From assembly GCA_023818965.1 (NCBI GenBank), contig JAMWCD010000005.1:1-64000 (forward strand): DNA of 64,000 bases, read 5' to 3'. The DNA is from Candidatus Omnitrophota bacterium. Its GTDB lineage: Bacteria; Ratteibacteria; UBA8468; B48-G9; DTJG01. A program made the translations under genes and the position numbers. Each line of letters begins with the position of its first letter. Position 1 is the first letter of the stretch. The notes below the pieces were generated by a model. The model did not search any database, was not told the DNA's origin, and saw only the letters and a program-made list of their open reading frames with translations. This document shows, piece by piece, positions 48,736-56,704 of the stretch.

Positions 48736-49744
48736 TGCCTTTCCTTTTGACCGGGAGATTTGTAAATTGAATTGTTGATGGATCATCTTCAAGTCGCATA
48801 AATGTTCCTCTTGAGTCCATAATTGTTACAGGAGCAATGGTCATTTCAAGAAAACCAATTGTCTTTGCCTTATTTGGAATATTTTTCAATATGATTTCTG
48901 CTTTTACTGTTTGATTTGACTTCATCCAGAAGTCAAAGTGTTCAAAAATTTGAGAATTTCTTATTGATTGTATTTTACCTGATTGGTCAATATATGCCTT
49001 GATACCTCCAACAATCAGTGAAGAAGGAAAATATGCATTGCCAGCATCGTCAATTGCCTTGATGTAGTCAATGGTAAGATACCTGGAATCCTGGTGAGCA
49101 TTTTTTATTTCAAGCCCCAAAACCATGGCATTATCCTGCATTTTTACGTCTTTCAAAATAAAAACAAAATCAGCGGCTTCTTTCACCTGTGGTGAAAATT
49201 CTGCGATGGCAGGCATTTGAGGAATTTCAGGTAGTTTAAAACTCATTTTTATCAGGTCATCAAGGACACTGTTTCTTGATAACAGTAAAGACGTGCCACC
49301 AATAATTTTAGCATTGTTAACATCAATCAATTTTACTGATAGGTAAATTGAGTTAGAAACTGGTTGTAAACTTCCTGTGACAATGGCTTCAGCGCCAGAA
49401 ACTGAACCAATGGATTTCGCAAGTGCTGGATCTATAATGCCAGAAGAGGAAATATTTTTTTCGTATAGCATTTTTTTCAGCAGATTCCTGTCAATTACTG
49501 TTAATTGTTTGCTGGAAAGAGATATTGAAATTTCTTCTGCAATGAACCTTCCAAGTGTATTGACATTACCTTCAAGGTCAGTAAAATCAGCAACTGCAAC
49601 GATCTTTTTCCCTGTTGCTTGAAATGATTCCGAAATGGTGCTGGCGACAGAACGTATTTCATTGATCAGTGTATCTTCAGCAAGGCATGGTTCAATACAT
49701 ACAATAACTACAGCGATCAGTGTTGTAATTGTGGTTTTTAACAT
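48722..49744 (-). CDS. FlgO/CsgG-like secreted protein
   Basis: Signal peptide; VAVADFTDLEGNVNTLGRFIAEEISISL...VIDRNLLKKML...GAEAIVTGSL. Confidence 0.65.
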   Translation of the reverse strand: MLKTTITTLIAVVIVCIEPCLAEDTLINEIRSVASTISESFQATGKKIVAVADFTDLEGNVNTLGRFIAEEISISLSSKQLTVIDRNLLKKMLYEKNISSSGIIDPALAKSIGSVSGAEAIVTGSLQPVSNSIYLSVKLIDVNNAKIIGGTSLLLSRNSVLDDLIKMSFKLPEIPQMPAIAEFSPQVKEAADFVFILKDVKMQDNAMVLGLEIKNAHQDSRYLTIDYIKAIDDAGNAYFPSSLIVGGIKAYIDQSGKIQSIRNSQIFEHFDFWMKSNQTVKAEIILKNIPNKAKTIGFLEMTIAPVTIMDSRGTFMRLEDDPSTIQFTNLPVKRKGNVEQ

Positions 49745-49761
49745 TTTTTCCCCTTTGTAAT

Positions 49762-49790
49762 ATAATAACAATGTCAACAACAAAAATCAA
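49762..49790 (-). promoter_or_regulatory. Putative sigma70-type promoter TTGATT-N17-TATTAT
   Basis: Minus-strand -35 at 49785-49790 and -10 at 49762-49767, upstream of the FlgO-like gene. Confidence 0.4.
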
Positions 49791-49791
49791 A

Positions 49792-49819
49792 TTGAGTTTT
49801 TGCTATTTTGTGGTATAAT
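49792..49819 (+). promoter_or_regulatory. Putative sigma70-type promoter TTGAGT-N16-TATAAT
   Basis: -35 at 49792-49797 and perfect -10 at 49814-49819, 47 bp before the DUF47 start codon. Confidence 0.55.
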
Positions 49820-49866
49820 TAATTACCAGCCAGAAAAATTGCTGAAAATTTTGCAGGGAGAAACAT

Positions 49867-50493
49867 ATGTTAAGAAAATTTCTGCCAAACGATTTTGATT
49901 TCTTTGAACTTTTTGAAAAACAGGTTGGATATGCTGTTGAAGCAGCAGAAACCTTCAAGAAGATTGCTGAAACGGGTACTCTCAACGAAAATTTGTATAA
50001 TAAGATTCAATCCCTTGAACACCAGGGTGATGAGATTACTCATACAATAATCAATCAACTGAACAAAACATTCATTACTCCCTTTGATAGAGAAGATATT
50101 TACAATCTTGCAAAGGAACTTGATGATGTGATTGATATGTTGAATACAATTACAAATCGCATCAGGGTATACAAAATTACAGGTGTAAATCCAACGCTTG
50201 TTGAGTTTTCATCGGTTATTCTGGATTCAGTAAAAGCAGTTCAGTCGGCTATCAAATGCATGCGTAATGTCAAACAACATGAGTCAATAATGTGTTCATG
50301 TGTTGAAATTAACCGACTTGAAAATGTTGGGGATACTATGAGAGACAGGGCACTTGGTTCATTATTTGATAATGAAAAAGACCCGATTACAATAATAAAG
50401 TGGAAAGAAATTTATACTGATGCTGAAACAATTCTTGATATTTGTGAGGATGTTGCCCATATTATAGAAACAATTCTTGTAAAACAAGCCTGA
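49867..50493 (+). CDS. DUF47/PhoU-like Pit accessory protein
   Basis: FFELFEKQVGYAVEAAETFKKIAE; QSLEHQGDEITHTIINQLNKTFITPFDREDIYNLAKELDDVID. Confidence 0.92.
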   Translation: MLRKFLPNDFDFFELFEKQVGYAVEAAETFKKIAETGTLNENLYNKIQSLEHQGDEITHTIINQLNKTFITPFDREDIYNLAKELDDVIDMLNTITNRIRVYKITGVNPTLVEFSSVILDSVKAVQSAIKCMRNVKQHESIMCSCVEINRLENVGDTMRDRALGSLFDNEKDPITIIKWKEIYTDAETILDICEDVAHIIETILVKQA

Positions 50494-50497
50494 TTTT

Positions 50498-51499
50498 ATG
50501 ACACCATCAATTTTATTTCTGGTTTTTCTTGCTTATATCTTTGATTTTCTTAATGGTTTTCATGATTCAGCCAACTCAATAGCAACCATTGTTTCCACGA
50601 GAGTTCTATCTCCTCGCTTTGCTGTTGTATGGGCTGCCTTTTTTAATTTCATCGCATTTTTATTCTTCGGTCTGCATGTTGCCAATACAATGGGAAAAGG
50701 TATTGTTGATATAAGAATCATTGACAACACAGTAATTCTTGGAACACTTGTTGGTGCATGCGCATGGAACATTATCACCTGGTATTTTGGACTTCCTACC
50801 AGTTCTTCTCATGCTTTGATTGGTGGACTTGTTGGTGCTGGTATTGCGAAGGTTGGTCCAGATGTTCTTATATGGAAGGGAATTTTTAAAACAGTAAGTT
50901 TCATTTTTATCTCGCCCACTTTAGGTCTATTGCTTGGTCTTGGTTTTGGAACTTTAGTTTACTGGCTCGCGAGGAAAAGTCATCCAACAAAAATTGACCA
51001 TGTATTTAGAAAAGGGCAGTTATTATCAGCGGCATTTTACAGTCTTGGGCATGGTGGTAATGATGCTCAAAAAACCATGGGAATTATTGCAAGTTTATTA
51101 TTTAGTTCAGGACTTCTTGGATCAGAGTTTCATATACCACTATGGATTGTTCTTTCCTGCCATGCAGCGATTGCCCTCGGAACACTTTTCGGTGGCTGGA
51201 GAATTGTAAAGACAATGGGACAGAAGGTTGTTAAACTTAAACCTGTTGATGGGTTTTGTGCAGAACTTGGAGCAGCAATTTCAATTTCCCTTTCAACGCA
51301 TCTTGGAATTCCTGTAAGTACCACACACACAATTACAGGAGCCATCATGGGTGTTGGTTCTGTGAGAAGAATTAGTGCTGTCAGGTGGGGAGTTGCGCAC
51401 AGAATTCTATGGGCATGGGTTCTAACTATACCATGCTCTGCAATAATATCAGCATTCACCTATGAACTTGCCATGCTTTGCAGGATTTTGTTTGACTAA
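50498..51499 (+). CDS. pit: Inorganic phosphate transporter (Pit family)
   Basis: FDFLNGFHDSANSIATIVSTRVLSP; GLPTSSSHALIGGLVGAG; GHGGNDAQKTMGII; GIPVSTTHTITGAIMGVG. Confidence 0.95.
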   Translation: MTPSILFLVFLAYIFDFLNGFHDSANSIATIVSTRVLSPRFAVVWAAFFNFIAFLFFGLHVANTMGKGIVDIRIIDNTVILGTLVGACAWNIITWYFGLPTSSSHALIGGLVGAGIAKVGPDVLIWKGIFKTVSFIFISPTLGLLLGLGFGTLVYWLARKSHPTKIDHVFRKGQLLSAAFYSLGHGGNDAQKTMGIIASLLFSSGLLGSEFHIPLWIVLSCHAAIALGTLFGGWRIVKTMGQKVVKLKPVDGFCAELGAAISISLSTHLGIPVSTTHTITGAIMGVGSVRRISAVRWGVAHRILWAWVLTIPCSAIISAFTYELAMLCRILFD

Positions 51500-51519
51500 A
51501 GTGCGTCCATGATCTTTCT

Positions 51520-52587
51520 TCATTTTAGTTTATTCTGTCTGTAGCATTCCTCAATGACTGCAATTTGCTGTCTGACCTGTTGTGGGGTTATTTCAAGAAC
51601 TTTTCCCTCTGTAAGCGTCTTATAAAGCATATCATAAAATCTTGCTGACATGACCATAAAGTTATTTTTCTCTTCTTCAGGAATATCCCAGTGTTCTTCA
51701 TAGAATTTTAATTTGTCCACGCAGTAAGACGGTTCTCCATTTTGATTGGAAAGTGGTGATGTTTGTAATTTTACCTTCGGTGCCTCCTGTGGCTTATAAT
51801 ATTTCCAGTCAATATGGTTTGTGCTTGCAAGAAGTCCGCCTCTACTTGCCTGGATATGATATGTGAACAGAGGATATGCACAACAGGAAGAAATTTCAAG
51901 GTCTATCAGAGGTTTCCCAGGGACTCTTAAAAGCAACTTAACAAAGTCCTCTGCATCACCACAGGTATTTACCCTGTCCATTACACATATTACATCAGGC
52001 ATTTTTTCAGTATTGAGAAGATTGAGTGCCTGGTCAAGGGGATGTGGTCCTGTGTTAAGTAAACTACCACCATAAAATTTCTTCAGTGTTTGCCAGTCCC
52101 ATCTTCTTGAGAAGCCATTAAATGCAATGCTTATTTGAATAATTCTTCCCAGTACACCTGATTTAATAATTTTTTTTATTTGCAAAAAATATGAAGCATA
52201 TCTTGATTGCTGAAATATCGCAAGAACCTTTTTACTTTTTTCTGCTGTTTCTATCAACATATCCACTTCTTTTACTTTTCTTGCCAGTGGTTTATCACAA
52301 AGAACATTGAACCCTGCTTTCAAAAAAATTTTTGTTACAGGTACATGGAAATGACTTGGTAGTGCATTGACTATCAGGTCAATATTATTTCTTTTACTCC
52401 TCAGCAACTCTTTATAATCAACGTAAGCATCGCACTGATATCTTTTTATTGCCCGCATCCTGCGTTCTTCCAGGGGATCGCATACAGCAACAATTTTATA
52501 CTTATCCTTTGCTGTATTGAGATATTCAGCATGTATATCTTTTCCACTTCTTCCTTGCCCCAAAATCGCTACATTTACTATTTTCAT
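51520..52587 (-). CDS. Gfo/Idh/MocA family oxidoreductase
   Basis: NVAILGQGRSGKDIHAEYLN; FNVLCDKPLARKVKEVD. Confidence 0.9.
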   Translation of the reverse strand: MKIVNVAILGQGRSGKDIHAEYLNTAKDKYKIVAVCDPLEERRMRAIKRYQCDAYVDYKELLRSKRNNIDLIVNALPSHFHVPVTKIFLKAGFNVLCDKPLARKVKEVDMLIETAEKSKKVLAIFQQSRYASYFLQIKKIIKSGVLGRIIQISIAFNGFSRRWDWQTLKKFYGGSLLNTGPHPLDQALNLLNTEKMPDVICVMDRVNTCGDAEDFVKLLLRVPGKPLIDLEISSCCAYPLFTYHIQASRGGLLASTNHIDWKYYKPQEAPKVKLQTSPLSNQNGEPSYCVDKLKFYEEHWDIPEEEKNNFMVMSARFYDMLYKTLTEGKVLEITPQQVRQQIAVIEECYRQNKLK

Positions 52588-52713
52588 AATGTCTCCCTGT
52601 TGAATTTGCGATTATTATAACATTTTCCCAAACTTTTGTGTTTTTATAAAGTGGTGTTTTTTCGGTTTTTCTCTTTACAATTTTGAAAATTTCTTGTAAA
52701 CTTTAATTATCAC

Positions 52714-52785
52714 GGACCCGTAGCTCAAGGGCAGAGCAGCGGACTCATAATCCGTTGGTTGCTGGTTCGAATCCGGCCGGGTCCA
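52714..52785 (+). tRNA. tRNA with CAU anticodon (Met or Ile2)
   Basis: Cloverleaf by eye: acceptor GGACCCG/CGGGTCC, D-stem GCTC/GAGC, anticodon loop CTCATAA, T-arm GCTGG-TTCGAAT-CCGGC, discriminator A; no encoded CCA. Confidence 0.93.
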
Positions 52786-52944
52786 TTTTTTTCCATCCAG
52801 CCGATGGAGCGGGACGGTATATATCACAAAAAAAAGTCGTAGGAAAAAAGAGAAAAATTTGTAAAATTATACAGATGGGCTGGATCCGTAAAGGAAAGAT
52901 ACAGATATCGGATTAAAAAAGGATTGACAAAAGAGAGGGATGGT

Positions 52945-53304
52945 ATGGGAAATTGTTTTCTGTACGTAGTGCTTGGTTTATTCGCAGGTATGGCAAGTGG
53001 ACTTATTGGAATTGGAGGAGGTATTATTGTCGTTCCCTGCCTTGTCTATTTCCTTGGCTTTTCTCAACACATGGCACAGGGAACTACACTGGCAATGATG
53101 GTACCACCTATAGGATTGCTCGCAGCATTGACCTATTATAGGCGAGGATATGTTAATCTCCCTGTTGCAGGACTCCTGTGTTTAGGGTTTGTGTTAGGTG
53201 GCTATTTTGGTGCGAAACTTGCTACTGGTTTTTCTGAAGAGGCCCTGCGGAAGGTTTTTGGAGTTTGTCTTTTGCTTGTTGCTCTTTATATGATAATTAA
53301 ATAA
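52945..53304 (+). CDS. Half-size TauE/SafE-type membrane protein
   Basis: GLFAGMASGLIGIGGGIIVVPCLVYFLGFSQHMAQGTTLA; about 119 aa, one repeat only. Confidence 0.8.
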   Translation: MGNCFLYVVLGLFAGMASGLIGIGGGIIVVPCLVYFLGFSQHMAQGTTLAMMVPPIGLLAALTYYRRGYVNLPVAGLLCLGFVLGGYFGAKLATGFSEEALRKVFGVCLLLVALYMIIK

Positions 53305-53330
53305 TTCCCAGAAATTATTCCGCCGCGATT

Positions 53331-53351
53331 ATCCCGCCGAGGGAGCGGGAT
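53331..53351. repeat. GC-rich hairpin (atcccgc-cgaggga-gcgggat)
   Basis: Perfect 7-bp stem in an AT-rich background between two same-strand genes. Confidence 0.55.
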
Positions 53352-53372
53352 TGGAGTATTCGGTGTTAGATT

Positions 53373-54944
53373 ATGAAAAAGATGATTTTTTTAATTTTTG
53401 TTTCGGCAGTATTGGTATTTTCAGCAAATCCACAGTCGGCTGATGATTATTTTCGGGTTATGGGAGAAATTTACTTCAGGTTTCCTGTTTATCCGCAGAT
53501 TGATTTGAATAAGGTTTCAAAAATTGTTTCTATATCAAAAATCAGCAATGACTATGTTTATGCTTATGCCAGTGAAAAGGAATTCAATGAATTTTTGAAA
53601 ACAAATATTTCTTTTGAAATTCTCCAGCATCCTGGTTATCTGGTTAATATTGACCCTGCATTGAGATTTTCAAAGCAACTACTGAGCAGTTACCCATCAT
53701 ATCCTGATTATATTGAAATGATGAATAATTTTCACCAGCAATATCCTGATATATGCAGTTTATATGAAATTGGATCAACCACTAATGGAAGGAAAATACT
53801 TGCTGTGAAAATAACTGGTTTAACTGATACATTTTTTAAACCAAAGGTTTTCTTAACTTCTACAATACATGGCAATGAACCAGCAGGTTATATGATGATG
53901 CTTTATTTGATTGAGGATCTACTTTCAGGTTATGGCAAAAATAACAATATTACTGAAATTGTTGACAGATGTGAAATCTGGATTAATCCCCTTGCAAATC
54001 CTGATGGCACATACTGGGCAGGTGATGATACTGTTTTTGGAGCAAGAAGGTATAATGCAAATAATGTTGATTTGAACAGAAATTTTCCTGATCCCCAGGA
54101 AGGAATGCATCCTGATGGAAATGAGTGGCAGTTAGAGACAATTGCAATGATGAATTTTGCTGATTTGATGAAGCCGTGTCTATCAGCCAATTTTCATTCA
54201 GGGACAGAAGTTGTTAATTATCCATGGGATACATGGGAGAGATTGCATCCTGATAATGACTGGTTTGTATACATCAGCAGGAAATATGCAGATACTGTTC
54301 ATTTGAATAGCCCTGAAGATTATATGAACAATTTTAACAATGGCATTACAAATGGCTATTCCTGGTACAGAATTACAGGGGGAAGACAGGATTATATGAA
54401 TTATTTTCAATATTGCAGGGAAATTACAATTGAATTAAGTGATGACTTTTTCCCGTCTAACCCTTATGTTTACTGGACTTATAACAGGGATGCATTAATT
54501 GGTTTCATTTATCAATCCCTGACAGGAATCTGTGGAAGAGTTTTCTGTCAGGAAGGAGAAGTAGTTTGTGCAAAGGTTGAAATACCCGGGCATGATTATG
54601 ATAATTCTTTTGTTTTTTCAGATGGTAATTCAGGGAAATTTTTCAGATTACTTTTACCTGAAATTTACAATTTGAAATTTTCTGCACCATATCATTATCC
54701 TTTGCTTTTAGAAAATGTCAATGTTGAGTCAGGAATCCTTACAAATGTTTCTGTTATGCTTGAGCATGCAGAAAAAGGAGACCCATCGGCTGATAGAGTC
54801 ATTGATATTGAGGATGTAATTCTATGTTTAAAAATGGCAATAGGACTTGTCCCGGAAGACCTCAAAAGTTGCGACATAAATGGAGATACTATGATTGATA
54901 TTACTGATGTGATACTGATTTTAAGAAAGGCAATAGGATTATAA
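53373..54944 (+). CDS. Secreted M14-family zinc carboxypeptidase with C-terminal dockerin-like domain
   Basis: STIHGNEPAGYMMM (HxxE), NPLANPDGTYWAGDD, NNVDLNRNFPDP, NFHSGTEVVNYPWD, EITIELSDDF; duplicated DVIL(C/I)L(K/R).AIG at C-terminus. Confidence 0.9.
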   Translation: MKKMIFLIFVSAVLVFSANPQSADDYFRVMGEIYFRFPVYPQIDLNKVSKIVSISKISNDYVYAYASEKEFNEFLKTNISFEILQHPGYLVNIDPALRFSKQLLSSYPSYPDYIEMMNNFHQQYPDICSLYEIGSTTNGRKILAVKITGLTDTFFKPKVFLTSTIHGNEPAGYMMMLYLIEDLLSGYGKNNNITEIVDRCEIWINPLANPDGTYWAGDDTVFGARRYNANNVDLNRNFPDPQEGMHPDGNEWQLETIAMMNFADLMKPCLSANFHSGTEVVNYPWDTWERLHPDNDWFVYISRKYADTVHLNSPEDYMNNFNNGITNGYSWYRITGGRQDYMNYFQYCREITIELSDDFFPSNPYVYWTYNRDALIGFIYQSLTGICGRVFCQEGEVVCAKVEIPGHDYDNSFVFSDGNSGKFFRLLLPEIYNLKFSAPYHYPLLLENVNVESGILTNVSVMLEHAEKGDPSADRVIDIEDVILCLKMAIGLVPEDLKSCDINGDTMIDITDVILILRKAIGL

Positions 54945-54946
54945 AA

Positions 54947-56704
54947 CTACTCACAATAAAAGGCATAGATGCGTGATTGTTTTCCACCATATGTTTTTTG
55001 AAGAACAAATTTTATTTCTTCAATCTCCTGTTTGATTTCGTATCTCAACAATCGCTGATAATTATTCTCTACCTTTATGACTGTATTCCATTTTCCATTT
55101 TTTCTTGTTTCAATCCTGAATTCTTTCGGCATTGTTTCAGGAGGGCTGCTTAACTGGTCGTCTTTCTGATGGTGGCTCATTGCAATGAGTTTATCAAGAC
55201 CACTATCAACAATTAAAGTGATTTTATTGATAAAGGTTTTTTCCTTGAATCTGTATGATATCCAGTCAGTTTCATTACACTGCCAGCAGTGCAAATTATC
55301 TCCAACAGGTCTATTGATGCCATCCCTCACTGGTTCAGGATTTCCATTTGATGATGAAAGAATGGCTTTTAATGTAAGGTCATTCATTTTTTGTTTTACC
55401 CATGGAATATAGGCATCATCATAAAGAAGTGTTTGCTGTAAAAGTTCAATGTGGCTGGAAACATTTTCTGGTAAAATATTTTTCTTAATTGCAATGGCTC
55501 CTGCTGTGCCGACTGCCTGTCCCATGCTACAGCATGTTCCCATTACCCTTGTTGAACTCATCGCAATATGTGTACAACTTGCATTTCTGCCTGCGAACAT
55601 TAAATTCTTTATATTCTTTGAAACAAAACAACGATAGGGAATTCCATATGGCGATGGTGCAGGGTAGAATGTTGTTGAAGGAGAATTTGTTTTGACTGAG
55701 AAAAATCCCGCAGGATGATGTTCATCCATTGGCCATCCACCATATGCAACAATGTCCTCAAATCTTCCTTCTGATTGTATATCATTCTGGGTGAGAATGT
55801 GTTTGCCAACAAATCTTCTGCTTTCCCTTTTCGCAGGTAAAAACTGAATCCATTCAAGTGCCCAGTTTTCTGCCTTTTTCCTCTCAGGACAATGGTTTTT
55901 TATATGGTCCCACACACCAAGAACAATCTTTATCAGTTCATCCCTTAATTTTTCAGTATCATATATTGAATGATATTGACCCCCAAGTTCAATCCACCAG
56001 TATCCCATTTCAAACCATGAATGGCCTGTTCTTCCATATGGTATTTCCTCACATTTTTCAAATTTATAGGCATAAGAAGGTGGAATAAATTTTTGAGGGG
56101 TATCATATTGTCTCGCCATAAATAAACATGTCATTCCCATTGTGCAACTATCTGCCTTTTCAGGAGCAAAGGACTCATTAAATTCATATTTTGATTCTCT
56201 ACCCATTCTAAATTCTGCACCAGTAAGTGGAGCAAGAATTCCATCTCCAGAGCAATCAACAAAGATTTTTGCTTTTACCTTGAAAATTGTTTGACTTGTT
56301 GTCTGCCACCCTGAAACAGAAATTATGTAATCATCCTGCATTTCAGCATCAAAACACGAGCAGTTTAAAAGTAAATTGATACCTGGTTGATAATGGACTT
56401 TTTCATATAAGATTAAATCCCAGATTGAATAAACCTTATTCGGATTTCTATATAAATTTTCAAGCTGCAATTCTTCTAAGATACCTGTCTCCCTCATGTT
56501 TTTTATGCGATTGTGCCTGTCAGCACCGCAAATATGCACACGGCATTCACTCGAAGAATTCCCACCAAGCACAGGTCTATCATGCATTAGTACAACCTTA
56601 CTTCCATTCCTCGCAGCACTGATTGCTGCACATACACCAGTTAATCCACCACCAATAATACAGATATCTGTTTCAAGATTTTCTGTTCTTAGATTTTTTT
56701 TCAT
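54947..56704 (-). CDS. FAD-dependent oxidoreductase
   Basis: TDICIIGGGLTGVCAAISAARNGSKVVLMHDRPVLGGNSSSE; KAKIFVDCSGDGILAPLTGAEFRMGRE; NLMFAGRNASCTHIAMSSTRVMGTC. Confidence 0.88.
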   Translation of the reverse strand: MKKNLRTENLETDICIIGGGLTGVCAAISAARNGSKVVLMHDRPVLGGNSSSECRVHICGADRHNRIKNMRETGILEELQLENLYRNPNKVYSIWDLILYEKVHYQPGINLLLNCSCFDAEMQDDYIISVSGWQTTSQTIFKVKAKIFVDCSGDGILAPLTGAEFRMGRESKYEFNESFAPEKADSCTMGMTCLFMARQYDTPQKFIPPSYAYKFEKCEEIPYGRTGHSWFEMGYWWIELGGQYHSIYDTEKLRDELIKIVLGVWDHIKNHCPERKKAENWALEWIQFLPAKRESRRFVGKHILTQNDIQSEGRFEDIVAYGGWPMDEHHPAGFFSVKTNSPSTTFYPAPSPYGIPYRCFVSKNIKNLMFAGRNASCTHIAMSSTRVMGTCCSMGQAVGTAGAIAIKKNILPENVSSHIELLQQTLLYDDAYIPWVKQKMNDLTLKAILSSSNGNPEPVRDGINRPVGDNLHCWQCNETDWISYRFKEKTFINKITLIVDSGLDKLIAMSHHQKDDQLSSPPETMPKEFRIETRKNGKWNTVIKVENNYQRLLRYEIKQEIEEIKFVLQKTYGGKQSRIYAFYCE

